64,000 nucleotides of DNA from Omphiscola glabra (lineage: Eukaryota > Mollusca > Gastropoda > Lymnaeidae), in the NCBI GenBank assembly GCA_964017045.1, contig OZ024798.1, forward strand, positions 28,882,347 through 28,946,346. The letters are read 5' to 3'. The notes under the pieces were generated by a model. It worked only from the letters and a program-made list of their open reading frames with translations. It had not been told where the DNA came from and ran no database searches. Both the position numbers and the translations under genes were made by a program. Positions 11,170 to 22,076 of this stretch are shown here, piece after piece (the first letter of the stretch is position 1; each line of letters starts with the position of its first letter).

Positions 11170-11774
11170 GGAACTCTAAAAGTTAAAAATTTCAAACCTT
11201 TAATTCCCAGATGATGCTACACCCCACCCCCTCTCAGCCTCTGGCCAGTGCTCGCCTGACTGGTTTTACCCCGGTGCTCGCCTGGGTCACTTGCAGCTGT
11301 TATTGAAACCACTTGCTGCAGCTCCGTGTGGTTTGTTTGCTCTGTCGGTCAGTGGTCAAGAATAGCCAGGCCGAGTTGATACATCAACACTCAACGTCGG
11401 GAATCTGAGCAGGCGGAATTGGGGATGGGGGTCGGGGAAGGGGACGGTGACCCCCATGACAGGACAGAGAGGATGTCAGGGGAGGAGGGTGGTGACCCCC
11501 ATGACAGGACAGTACAGGGGAGGGGGCGGTGACCCCCATCACAGGACAGTAAATTAATTTAGTTGAGGCTTATAATGCCCTTATAAAAATATTCTTTGTG
11601 CACTACAGAAAGTAGAAGAACATGATTGAAGAGTGGGCTTTAAGGTGGGGGGGGGGGGGTGGTAATCACAAAGGATACTCTGTAAAGGGTTTTTTGAGGG
11701 GGTTGTAAATCAAGGATACACTGAAAAAATGTGGGGAGGGTTGGTAATCACCAAGGATACTCCATCGTTATCCA
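11170..11774. other. No gene; short GTGACCCCCATGACAGGACA repeat
   Basis: Three irregular copies of GTGACCCCCAT(G/C)ACAGGACA occur at 11436-11552, and a G run at about 11647. The rest is unremarkable. Confidence 0.7.
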
Positions 11775-12150
11775 AGAAGCTGTAAGCATTGTATGGCTGT
11801 CGATTTAAGCACCGTAATGCTGTCGGTGTAAGCGTTATGAGGCTGTCGCTGTTTGCATTGTGAGGCTGTCGCTGTAAGCGTTGTGAGGCTCTCGCTGTTA
11901 GCGTTGTGAGGCTGTTCATGTAAGCGTTGTGAGGCTCTCGCTGTTAGCGTTGTGAGGCTGTTCCTGTAAGCGTTGTGAGGCTCTCGCTGTTAGCGTTGTG
12001 AGGCTGTTCCTGTAAGCGTTGTGAGGCTCTCGCTGTTAGCGTTGTGAGGCTGTTCCTGTAAGCGTTGTGAGGCTGTCGCTGTTAGCGTTGTGAGGCTGTT
12101 CCTGTAAGCGTTGTGAGGCTGTCGCTGTTAGCATCGTAAGGCTGTCGCTG
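11775..12150. repeat. Minisatellite, 46-bp dimer of two 23-bp units
   Basis: Alternates CTGTTCCTGTAAGCGTTGTG and CTCTCGCTGTTAGCGTTGTG type units. The early copies are monomeric; the dimer pattern appears from about 11900. Confidence 0.9.
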
Positions 12151-12225
12151 TAAACTAATGATTACAAGGCCATTCCTCTGGGACATGTATCAGCCGCACT
12201 ATTGGGCTTAATTAAATTGCTTCCC

Positions 12226-12330
12226 TACCCCACTCACACGCCACACTCACACACATCCACACGCCACATGCACACGCCACACTCACACACATCCACACGC
12301 CACATGCACACGCCACACTCACACACACAT
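12226..12330. repeat. CACAC-rich minisatellite, 36-bp unit
   Basis: Unit includes CACTCACACACATCCACACG and CCACATGCACACGCCA. Confidence 0.85.
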
Positions 12331-12555
12331 TCACGCCGGGTACTTTCCATTAGATTTACATTACATGATGAAATTCCTGGAACAGGCTATTAATAGACAC
12401 ATTTACGGACATCAGGCATTGGACGGCCTGTGATTAGAATGTTAACTTTTAGTTGACCAGCTGTTGCTAACATAGTTAACGCTAGTCACATAAAATACAC
12501 CAAGAATTCAGTCCTGGTCTAACGTCCATATCTCACCTAACTTTACCTCACACCT

Positions 12556-12810
12556 TAGATCTCAGCTTTCATCACACCTCAAATGTCAGCTGTCAGCTCA
12601 CACATCAGATCTCAGCTTTCATTACACCTCAAATGTCAGCTGTCAGCTCACACATCAGATCTCAGCTTTCATTACACCTCAAATGTCAGCTGTCAGCTCA
12701 CACATCAGATCTCAGCTTTCATTACACCTCAAATGTCAGCTGTCAGCTCACACATCAGATCGCAGCTTTAATCTCATAATTCAGATCTCAGCACTCATAA
12801 CACCTTAGAT
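12556..12810. repeat. Minisatellite, 50-bp unit, 4-5 copies
   Basis: Unit includes CAGCTTTCATTACACCTCAA and TGTCAGCTGTCAGCTCACAC. It is split by the MITE at 12811; remnants continue at 13020-13070. Confidence 0.9.
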
Positions 12811-13014
12811 CAGTGGTTCTCAACCTTTCTAATGCCGCGACCCTTTAATACAGTTCCTCATGTTGTGGCGACCCCCCCCCCCCGGGCCACAAAATTATAT
12901 CGTTGCTACTTCATAACTGTAGAGTATATGTGTTTTCCGATGGTCTTGGGCGAACCCTGGGAAAGGGTCGTTCGACCCCCAAAGGGGTCACGACTCACAG
13001 GTTGAGAACTGCTG
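12811..13014. mobile_element. hAT-like MITE (CAGTGGTTCTCAACC), inserted in a minisatellite
   Basis: 204-bp element from CAGTGGTTCTCAACCTTTCT to GGTTGAGAACTGCTG. Flanks CCTTAGAT (12803-12810) and CTTTAGAT (13015-13022) match at 7 of 8. It interrupts the 50-bp minisatellite that ends near 12810 and resumes at about 13020. Internal GGTCGTTCGACCC resembles that in the other copies. Confidence 0.85.
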
Positions 13015-13164
13015 CTTTAGATCTAATCTTTCATCACACGTCAGATCTCAGCTTTCATCTTACACACCTCATATAACAAGCTAACTAAATCTATTTTTAA
13101 AAAATACATGATTTGCTTGCGATTAAATAAATACACTTCATCAAGCGTGTACAGACGATACTCC

Positions 13165-13390
13165 AAAGCCGGTCTGTACACCATACGGCCCGCCTGCACA
13201 GCATACGGCCCGGCCTGCACAACATACGGCCCGCCAGCACCCACTTTGCGGCCCGCGAAGTAACGAAATATTCTTTATTCTTATTATTTTCTTAATAGCT
13301 TCCTAAGTCCTATTGTCTTTTGGCCCGCACAAGTTGTTCATAAAGAATTACGGCCCACCTTACAGTTTGAGTTGTGCGGGCCTGCTCTAA
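13165..13390. mobile_element. Decayed hAT-like element with CGGCCCGC motifs
   Basis: Three copies of a 24-26 bp unit built on CATACGGCCCGCC (13168-13240), then GCGGCCCGCGAAGTAACG, an AT-rich middle and TTTGAGTTGTGCGGGCCTGC at the right end. GC-rich GGCCCGC ends with a TTTGAG motif are typical of degraded hAT elements. A similar end, GCGGGCCGTAGTTTGACC, occurs alone at 29065-29090. No clean duplication was found. Confidence 0.35.
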
Positions 13391-13940
13391 AGACATAAAT
13401 TAAAATTTCCCCTCATGTTGTTTATGTGTCAAACTTTTAAACCAATATTTCCTTCATATGTTCCTACGTTTAAATTGTTATACAATTAAAACCACAGTTT
13501 GCGTACATTGAAACGGAACTCTGCTCTTTTAAAATAAAAATTCCCTTATCTTTCAACACCAGAGCATTAAAATTAAATTACGGCCCTTATCTATAACGTC
13601 CCTTTACAATTTGAAGCCACAATACAATTTATACCGACCAAGCTGTCTGTACCAGTTATTTAACAGCTTAAGTTAAGCGGGCCCTCCAGTTCCACTCTTC
13701 CTATTCAATTCAATATCTCTTTGCTAATATTCTATTGTATCCGCTGGTCTAATATCTAAATACCACCCATTCCCTTCCCCTAAAACAGTTGCAGTCTTCA
13801 AACAATGTTTTTTTGTTTTTGTTTTAATGCTTCAAAATGTGTTTCTTTGTTCCCAGGAACCAAGGGAATTTGAACTGTCTTTGAAGCCTCAATTCAGTAT
13901 ATTCGTCAGCACTCATCCCAAGTAATCAACAACATCTGGA
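13391..13940. other. No gene seen
   Basis: AT-rich, non-repetitive sequence between the decayed hAT-like element and the candidate LTR. No coding signal. Confidence 0.5.
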
Positions 13941-14278
13941 TGTGACGAACACATCGACTACAACAGCGATTCATTGTTCCCCTCGAACCACCCTCGACCT
14001 TCAGGGGACTCGGGCGAATACGTCGCCCAAGAATGCGGGTATATTAAAACACCTTTTCCCCGGTGCCCGTTGAAGTCTCCCTCACGGCGCAATAAACTCT
14101 CTTTGAATATCAGCCCTCCTATTTGACCTAGCTCTCTCTCTCTCTCTCTCTAGGGGCTTATCGGGCGACATCTAGCGAACCTGGACACAGCCGGCTTGGA
14201 TACAGAGACAGCATCGGTATAATGTAATGAAGCCCTAAATCTTCCGGTGTCCTTACAGCCGGGGGGCTCGTCCCGTCC
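13941..14278 (+). mobile_element. Candidate LTR and primer binding site of an LTR retrotransposon
   Basis: The stretch 13941-14257 begins TGTGACG and ends CCTTACA. It contains a TATA-like GGGTATATTAAAAC (14036-14049) and an AATAAA near 14089 followed by a CT run, the usual order of LTR parts. Four bases later, 14261-14278 reads GGGGGGCTCGTCCC. Twelve consecutive bases of it (GGGGGCTCGTCC) match the primer binding site that pairs with tRNA-Pro. I see no gag or pol frame and no second LTR, so this would be a truncated 5' end. It could instead be ordinary promoter sequence with a chance match. Confidence 0.4.
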
Positions 14279-14589
14279 ACCGTTGCTTGGCTTCAGAAGG
14301 CACCCCGCGATTCAATTTTTTGGGGGTAACAATCTTTCTCTCAGTACACCGACGACGACCGTCCCCGTGTGTTGGATTTACGACCTTGGCTTGATCCGTA
14401 AATAATCGTTCTTTTAATCATACACCCGGTGAAGTACAATTGCTTGAAGTATTATGTGAAGTATTTTTAGTGGATATGGAAAAGGAAAAAAAATAATTCT
14501 TATCTAAAAATAAGGCCCGCAAGAAGGTTAAGTGCTGAAAGCTGAAGTCAGTAGAGAAAAAAGTTAGTTTATAAAAAAAAAAAAGGTTT

Positions 14590-15159
14590 GATTTAAAACA
14601 ATAACAAAGAGAGTTTTGTGTGTTCCCGTGTTCGAGGATAGAACCGTGTTAAAGAGTGTTTTCTTGTGTTCGAGAATATACCCCGAGGAGTTATCGAGGA
14701 ATCAGAAACGACTGAGGCGGAGCGAGCGAGCGAGCACCGAAATGATTGTGGAAAAATGAGATTAAATTTGAGTCGGGCCGCTATCACGAGCAAGCGATTC
14801 GCAACTCCAGGGGTTGTGTTCCTACATCAGCACGGGGAGCAACTCTGCGTATTTGTCACGGCAGACGGGCGAGTGAGCACTCGTAGATCTGTCTGCTGGA
14901 ACTCGACGGGCGGCTCGTCGCATACCGTCAGCAGTTTCGGTGGATGCCAGCACTGACTGAGGAAGCGGGAACCTTAAAAAGGGCTCCGCGCGCCCCTGCT
15001 GATTCGGTACCCCACGTGGGTGTTTGACAAGGCAACCCCGCGAAACCTGTCTATCTTACGTCGCATGGACGGATATCTCGCGACTCCAGGATGATTGACT
15101 CCGGGATTGTTTTTCTCAAGGATAATTGCAGATCCCCGTCCCACCGCACCCACAGCACG
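14590..15159 (+). promoter_or_regulatory. Presumed 5' leader / promoter-proximal region of Frizzled
   Basis: This is a non-repetitive stretch with balanced composition, including GC-rich 14800-15090, directly ahead of the start codon. Several upstream ATGs and short frames are present, for example one of 96 codons at 14666-14956, as is common in leaders of developmental genes. A CACGTG E-box lies near 15014. I see no clear TATA box and cannot place the transcription start; an additional upstream non-coding exon is possible. Confidence 0.4.
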
Positions 15160-15328
15160 ATGACGAAGTTAGTGGGTGTTTTTCTTGTGGTGTTTCTGAC
15201 GCTGAGCGCCAGCGTAGTGGATAGAGTGGGTGCCCACCGCCTGGATAATTACCAGAGATGTGAGCTCATCACCATCAAAATGTGCAAGGACATGCGCTAC
15301 AACATGACTCGGATGCCCAACTACGTTG
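15160..15328 (+). CDS. fz9/10: Frizzled-9/10 class Wnt receptor, exon 1 (signal peptide and start of CRD)
   Basis: First coding exon of the Frizzled receptor, encoding residues 1-56 and the first base of codon 57. Residues 1-25 form a classic signal peptide (MTKLVGVFLVVFLTL followed by small residues). The cysteine-rich Wnt-binding domain begins at Cys34, then Cys42, an NMT glycosylation site at Asn48 and the motif RMPNYVG. The exon ends at an exact consensus donor, G|GTAAGT at 15329, in phase 1. I start at the ATG at 15160 because it puts the hydrophobic segment at the extreme N-terminus and has A at -3. An in-frame ATG at 15091 would add 23 residues ahead of the signal peptide and also has A at -3, so it cannot be excluded. 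The join to 41793 restores the sequence MPNYVG-QDNQIEAEARIQDF expected of a Frizzled CRD. The transcription start is not determined. Confidence 0.9.
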
Positions 15329-15369
15329 GTAAGTAACGCTAATGACTCAACTATTTCTTGTCACCTTTT

Positions 15370-16489
15370 GGTAACTGTATGACGTGTTGGTAACTGTATG
15401 ACATGATGGTAACTGTATGACATGATGGTAACTGTATGACATGATGGTAACTGTATGACATGGTAACTGTACGACATGATGGTAACTGTATGACGTGTTG
15501 GTAACTGTATGACGTGTTGGTAACTGTGTGACGTGTTGGTAACTGTATGACGTGTTGGTAACTGTATGACGTGTTGGTAACTGTATGACGTGTTGGTAAC
15601 TGTATGACGTGATGGTAACTGTATGACGTGTTGGTAACTGTGTGACGTGTTGGTAACTGTATGACGTGTTGGTAACTGTGTGACGTGTTGGTAACTGTAT
15701 GACGTGTTGGTAACTGTGTGACGTGTTGGTAACTGTATGACGTGTTGGTAACTGTGTGACGTGTTGGTAACTGTATAACGTGTTGGTAACGGACGTGCTG
15801 GTAACTGTGTGACGTGCTGGTAACTGTATGACGTGTTGGTAACTGTGTGACGTGTTGGTAACTGTATGACGTGTTGGTAACTGTGTGACGTGTTGGTAAC
15901 TGTATGACGTGTTGGTAACTGTGTGACGTGTTGGTAACTATGTGACGTGCTGGTAACTGTATGACGTGTTGGTAACTGTATGACGTGTTGGTAACTGTAT
16001 GACGTGTTGGTAACTGTGTGACGTGTTGGTAACTGTATGACGTGTTGGTAACTGTGTGACGTGTTGGTAACTGTATGACGTGTTGGTAACTGTGTGACGT
16101 GTTGGTAACTGTGTGACGTGCTGGTAACTGTGTGACGTGCTGGTAACTGTGTGACGTGTTGGTAACTGTATGACGTGTTGGTAACTGTGTGACGTGTTGG
16201 TAACTGTATGACGTGTTGGTAACTGTGTGACGTGTTGGTAACTGTATGACGTGTTGGTAACTGTATGACGTGTTGGTAACTGTGTGACGTGTTGGTAACT
16301 GTGTGACGTGTTGGTAACTGTGTGACGTGTTGGTAACTGTGTGACGTGTTGGTAACTGTATGACGTGTTGGTAACTGTGTGACGTGCTGGTAACTGTATG
16401 ACGTGCTGGTAACTGTATGACGTGTTGGTAACTGTATGACGTGTTGGTAACTGTGACGTGCTGGTAACTGTAGTAGCTGTATGACGTGA
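15370..16489. repeat. Minisatellite, 19-bp unit, about 58 copies, at the start of intron 1
   Basis: Unit GGTAACTGTATGACGTGTT, with common variants TGTGTG for TGTATG, GCTGG for GTTGG and, early on, CATGAT. It starts 41 bp after the Frizzled donor. Each unit contains GGTAACT, a donor-like word, and TGACGTG. The antisense frames of about 380-400 codons are artefacts of the repeat. Confidence 0.97.
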
Positions 16490-17629
16490 TGATCATTGAT
16501 TGGCGCTGTCTGTAGGGGTGTAACTAGCGGGTGGGCGGGGAGAGGGGGCGCAGAATTCTTCATCTAAAATAGAGATATTTTGTACATTTTGCGAGGACAT
16601 TAATCATAAATTTATGATTTTTAAGTAACCATTATTTTTTTTAACATTCAGGTTCAAGTCTTTAAAGAGACGCCATTTATGTTTTAAACGTGCAATACTA
16701 ATTCTATCTCATACTTGGACTCATTCAAAAGCTCCCGTAATGACCTGAACATAAATGTCAAAACGAAGATTCTAGACCACCTGCAACGTCACACGCTTGT
16801 TCTGTAACTTAACATTAAAATTATTGATCCATTTACCGATATCTGCAATTGTTTTGTTTTAATTACCCGAAAACATTTGCCAGTTTGAGTTTCACATTTA
16901 TGGGGTCCGTTAATCTGAGAATTACCTGTCATAATTCGATTTTTTAATTTTTAAAATTAGCTACCTTGAACAGCTTCCTGAATCAGCTGCCGAATCGACG
17001 CACTTGACAAATTTTGAGACCACATAAAAAGAACACCAATCACCCAACAATAGATGTGTTGTACTTGTACTGGTGTGTCATTTATCAATTGGTGTGCTGT
17101 GTGTCATGTGCCAATTGGTGTGTGTGTGTGTGGTATATGTCATCTGACAGTCGATGTGCGTTATAAATACTATAACTGACATTACGCTTAGGAAGCAACA
17201 CTCATGTCGTGCCTAGGTAATTCCAAGTGCGCCGAGCCACGGGTCATTACCGACCGGCACTTAAACTGTGTCACACCTGGGACATTCAACCGGTGTTAAG
17301 TCATCTGCTTGGTAGCCCCGATACACTGTCGTACGCCTGACCCGGCTGGTTCGTGTCCTACATGTCTTTATGATATGCCTTCCAGTTTTCTATTCGAAGT
17401 TACCCGAGGAGAAGTTAAATACGACGTAGTTGAAACAAAACATAAATCCGAGTCGTGGATAACATGAGGGATTTGTTTGTGTTGTTTAACGTATACATAT
17501 GAGAGACGGCCCCCTACATCCTCATAACATCCATAACGAGAGCCACCACGTGATCACCAGTGCATGTGTGTTTAACGTAAAAAAATGAGAGACTGCCCCT
17601 TCCATTTCAACCTCTTAACACCCATAACA
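16490..17629. other. No gene seen
   Basis: Mostly unique AT-rich intron sequence with a short GGTGTG/CATGTGCCAATT repeat near 17080-17150. A GGGGTGTAACTAGCGGG start at about 16514 could be another short-element end, but no partner end was found. Confidence 0.5.
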
Positions 17630-17880
17630 ACAACGGGAGCCGTCACGTGATCACGAGTACATGCTCATAACAACAACAACGGGAGCCATCACGTGATCAC
17701 GAGTACATGCTCATAACAACAACAACGGGAGCCATCACGTGATCACGAGTACATGCTCATAACAACAACAACGGGAGCCATCACGTGATCACGAGTACAT
17801 GCTCATAACAACAACGGGAGCCATCACGTGATCACGAGTACATGCTCATAACAACAACGGGAGCCATCACGTGATCACAT
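17630..17880. repeat. Minisatellite, 43-46 bp unit, 6 copies, with TCACGTGA
   Basis: Unit includes CATCACGTGATCACGAGTAC and ATGCTCATAACAACAAC. Length varies by one AAC step. Every copy contains the palindrome GATCACGTGATC or its TCACGTGA core. Confidence 0.9.
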
Positions 17881-18225
17881 AGCTCCGTAGTCAAACATTC
17901 CTTTTTTTTTGTTTTTTGGCCTCGCTATTTAAAACTCATCTCCGCTGCGCATGGGAACCCCACCAGAGCGTGGCAGACGACCAGGGATCGTATTTCAGTT
18001 GAAGATTGCACACGGTTGTTACGGGTACCCTTCATCTGTTTGCACTTCTTGCCCTACCTCCCTCCTCCCCCCCCCTCGGGCCAGCTCAGCACGTAGATCA
18101 GTGACGGTGTCAACTTACTTTTGTCCAGGGTTCGCTCTGTTACGTCATGAGCAGCTGCCCGTGACGTTGTGCTGGCCGGTTAACTCAAATAGCATCAGCT
18201 TTACTTCCGCTGTTACAAACGTATG

Positions 18226-18615
18226 TCACAGGACAGTATGTCACATAACAGTATGTCACATATAACAGTATGTCACATAACAGTATGTCACATATAACAG
18301 TATGTCACAGAGCAGTATGTCACAGAACAGTACGTGACTATAGTATGTAACAACAGTATGTCACAGAACAGTATGGAACAACATTATGTAAGAACAGTAT
18401 GTAGCAACAGTATGTCACAGAACACAGAACAGTATGTCACAACAGTAATTTCACAGAACAGTATGTAACAGCAGTATGTCTCAGAACAGTATGTAACAAC
18501 ATTATGTCACAGAACATTATGTCACAGAACAGTATGTAACAACAGTATGTCACAGAAAAGTATGTCACAGAACAGTGTGTCACAGAACATTACGTCACAG
18601 AACGGTATGTCACAG
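18226..18615. repeat. Irregular CAGTATGTCACAGAA repeat
   Basis: About 20 imperfect copies of a 15-17 bp word with insertions and deletions. Confidence 0.85.
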
Positions 18616-18769
18616 AGCTGTTTATAGCAGCATATAGCAGATTTGATATCCCCCAAGTCAAAGATGATAGTCCCACACAGTTACGTCCAGGTGTAATTCT
18701 ATTTATAGAAGGGTAAAAAGTTGACATCAATTGCCTCAAGTGAATGGCCGTTAAGAATCCCTCTCTCTT

Positions 18770-19380
18770 CTCTTTCACTCTCTCTCATGTGAATGGCCTA
18801 TAATAATCTCTTTCTCTCTCTTTTTCTCTCCCCCTTTCTCTCTCTCATACACACTCTATCTTATCTCATGTGAATGGCCAATAAGAATCTCTCTCTCACT
18901 CTCTCTCGTGTTTCCCTGGGCCAATAAGAATCTCTCTCTCACTCTCTCTCGTGTTTCCCCGGGCCAATAAGAATCTCTCTCTCACTCTCTCTCGTGTCAA
19001 TGACATATAAGAATAATGTGAATGGCCCATAAAATCTCTCTCCCTCACTCACTCTCTCTCACACACTTATCTCCCTAACTTTCTCTCTCTTTTACTCTCT
19101 CCCACACAGTTTTTCTCTCATGTGAATGGCATATAAGAATCTCTCTCACTCTCTTTCTCTCTCTCTCACTCTCTCTCTATCACTCTCTTTCTCTATCACT
19201 CACTTTCTCTCTCTCACTCTCTCTCCCTCATTTATCTCCCTCATTCATCCCCTTCACTCCGTGATGTGAATGGCACATAAGAATCTCTCTCACTTTATTT
19301 CTCACTCACTCTCTTTCATGTGAATGGGATATATATCTCTCCCTCACTTATCTCCTCACTGTCTATCTTTTACACTCTCC
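18770..19380. repeat. CT-rich low complexity with ATGTGAATGGC(C/A) units
   Basis: Runs of CTCTCT interspersed with recurring TGTGAATGGCATATAAGAAT. Confidence 0.85.
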
Positions 19381-20180
19381 CCCCCCCCCCAACCCTCGTG
19401 CCTGCCCCTTGTTGATGTCCCCAACGCCCTCCTGTGCCCTAGTGACTAGTGATATTCCCAAATCTCGTTTGACCCAAACTGATGTCCAATCAGCAACCCC
19501 ACCCCCCCATTACACCCCCCCCCCCGTCTTCTCAGCTCTTTTAAAAAAATAAGCCTATAACTAACAACGAATCTTGCTCTGTGGGTTTTTTCTATATACT
19601 ATTGATAACATTTAATTGAAAGATTTTTTGTTCGAGACCAGTTGGTGTGTGTGTGGGGGCGTGAGGGTGTGTGCGGGGGGATAAAGCGTTCTCAAGCACC
19701 TCATTGTATTGGTGGTCTGAAAGCTTTTCGGCCCTTTAAAATTCCAGTGAGATGCTTCGATAGATAACAGGGAGGGATAACCAGGTCAGGTAGGTTGGGT
19801 TACCCCCCTTTATACCAGTTTATTGTTGCCCCGGGTTTAGTGCATATTAAACATTACCAGGGTTGGGGCGTCGGTGACTCTCAGGGGTTCTCCTAATGTG
19901 GTGTGGTGATAATATCAAGACTTAAACGTTTGTTTCATAGGTGGTGTCGTATGACCCATGGGTGGACGAGTAGAGCTCTTACTAGAGGCATATGGAGTTT
20001 TCACAGTAAGTGGCCATATAACACAAGGAGTAAGGTTTGGGGGGGGGGTGGGAGGATGCGATCATGGGGTTGGGTGGAAGTGGAGAGATAGGAACAGGGA
20101 TCTGTGGGAGCAGGAGGTAGGGACGTGTGGGGGGAGAAGAAGGTATTGGCGTGGTGCGAGCAGGGGGTAAGAAGGTGTTC
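19381..20180. other. No gene seen
   Basis: C runs near 19380 and 19510 and a G run near 20040. The short + strand frames here lack any recognisable feature. Confidence 0.6.
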
Positions 20181-20537
20181 TAAGAGCAGGGGTAGGGATG
20201 TGTGATGGAAGCAAGGGTAGGAATGTGTGATGGAAGCAAGGGTAGGGATGTGTGATGGAAGCAAGGGTAGGGATGTGTGATGGAAGCAAAGGGTAGGGAT
20301 GTGTGATAGAAGCAAAGGGTAGGGATGTGTGATGGAAGCAAAGGGTAGGGATGTGTGATGGTAGCAAAGTGTAGGGATGTGTGATGGAAGCAAAGGGTAA
20401 GGATGTGTGATGGAAGCAAAGGGTAGGGATGTGTGATGGAAGCAAAGGGTAGGGATGTGTGATGGAAGCAAAGGGTAGGGATGTGTGATGGAAGCAAAGG
20501 GTAGGGATGTGTGATGGAAGCAAAGGGTAGGGATGTG
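20181..20537. repeat. Minisatellite, 26-bp unit, about 14 copies
   Basis: Unit GATGGAAGCAAAGGGTAGGG plus ATGTGT; the first four copies are one base shorter. The open antisense frames (140-188 codons) are repeat artefacts. Confidence 0.95.
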
Positions 20538-21406
20538 AAAGCTGAATAAGCCAACAGGAGACTCCATTTTGAGTGACAGTATTTAAAATTAAATTTACTC
20601 AACTTAACATTTCTTCTTCTTTATCTTTCTACATCTGTCGCTCTCTCCTCCTCCTCCTCACCCCCCCCCCCCCCGCTCTCTACAGCTTTCATTTCCTGTT
20701 CTTTATATTTTTCAAACCTTATTGAAACCAAACGTTTCCACTTTTTGTAACGGTCAAATCATATAAATGTCTTACAACATGAAACACGGTAATGGATTGT
20801 GTCTCATGCATTACAAATCGAACAAGTGGGATGTTTTCTCTCTGACCGCCTGGTTTATCCTCAATGAAAACCTGTCACTGTGCTTCATATGATGGCGTAT
20901 AGTCTGTGTTTCATATGACGTAGCCTGTCTGGTATATTGTCAGTAGTCAGTAGTCATATACGCACTTAGTGTTACGGTGTTAGAATTTATTCTATATTAA
21001 GTTATAATGCCGTAATTATCTTTTTATGGCTAACAACCTGGGCCTCTCACATGAACCCAAACCTTTAAACCTAACCCTTTGAACCAAGTTACACCTCCAT
21101 ATTTTGGTCAGAAGCCACATCGAAACCACCCCTTCACACCCCCCCCCCCCCCGCCCATTTCAATACAGGAGATCTCCCCCGTGGGTATTGATCAAAGGAA
21201 AGATTAGGCCTTGGGGGAAGCGAACATACTGTTGCTTCTAGAACAGCGTGGTGGTGAACTGTACTGTTGTTATTTCGTGTTGACGCTAGAACACTTTGGT
21301 GAACTAATATTCCGTGATCAATTTTTGTCTCTGGAACGCGATGGGGAACCATATCCGTCGATATTAAAACCATTTTTATCAGGAGCTCTGGCTTCTACAA
21401 CTTCTC
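20538..21406. other. No gene seen
   Basis: Contains CTCCTCCTC and C-run low complexity around 20640-20675 and 21139-21152. A frame from 21211 runs into the next array and shows no family features. Confidence 0.6.
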
Positions 21407-21685
21407 TCTACCACATTCCTGCCTCCTCCTCGCTACCACATGCCTGCCTACACCTCGCTACCACATGCCTGCCTCCACCTCGCTACCACATGCCTGCCTC
21501 CACCTCGCTACCACATGCCTGCCTCCACCTCGCTACCACATGCGTGCCTCCTCCTCGCTACCACATGCCTGCCTCCACCTCGCTACCACACGCCTGCCTC
21601 CTCCTCGCTACCACACGCCTGCCTCCTCCTCGCTACCACACGCCTGCCTCCTCCTCGCTACCACACGCCTGCCTCCTCCTCCTCT
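21407..21685. repeat. Minisatellite, 25-bp unit, about 11 copies
   Basis: Unit CTACCACATGCCTGCCTCCA plus CCTCG. Two variants (ATG/ACG and CCACC/TCCTC) segregate toward opposite ends of the array. Confidence 0.95.
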
Positions 21686-21890
21686 ACGCCATATCAGACT
21701 GCTATTATGGTGGTAACCTTTATAATTTTTCAGGTGGGGACCATTGTTCAATAGGAATTTCTACCAGTCGAGAATTTCAAAGATTTTTATAAACGTCCAT
21801 TAGATATCAATAAATATTATAGAGCCATGGGTCCTTAAACGTTTTAGTATGCCTTGAACCCATGATGGCACACAGTCTTATAGTCAAGAT

Positions 21891-22076
21891 CAGCGGTTCT
21901 CAACCTGTGGGTCGCGACTACTTTTGGGTTCGGACGACCCTTGCACCGGGGTCGCGTAAGACCATCGGAAAACAAATTCACGAGGTAGCAACGAAAATAA
22001 TTTTATGGGTTGGGGTCACCACAACATGAGGAACTGTATAAAAGGGTCGCGCATTTAGGAAGGTTGAGAAACACTG
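21891..22076. mobile_element. hAT-like MITE (CAGCGGTTCTCAACC)
   Basis: 186-bp element, CAGCGGTTCTCAACCTGTGG to AGGTTGAGAAACACTG. Flanks GTCAAGAT and GTCTAGAT match at 7 of 8. Same internal plan as 12811 and 28437: GGGTCGCG, AAGACCATC, and ATGAGGAACTGT near the right end. Confidence 0.85.

Noticed and set aside
15351..16563. Antisense open frames of 381 and 400 codons
   Set aside because: They translate a 19-bp minisatellite in different frames; the peptides are pure repeats of one motif and arise because the unit has no stop on that strand.
20001..20602. Three antisense frames of 140-188 codons with repeated HTSLPFASI-type peptides
   Set aside because: All are frame readings of the 26-bp minisatellite.
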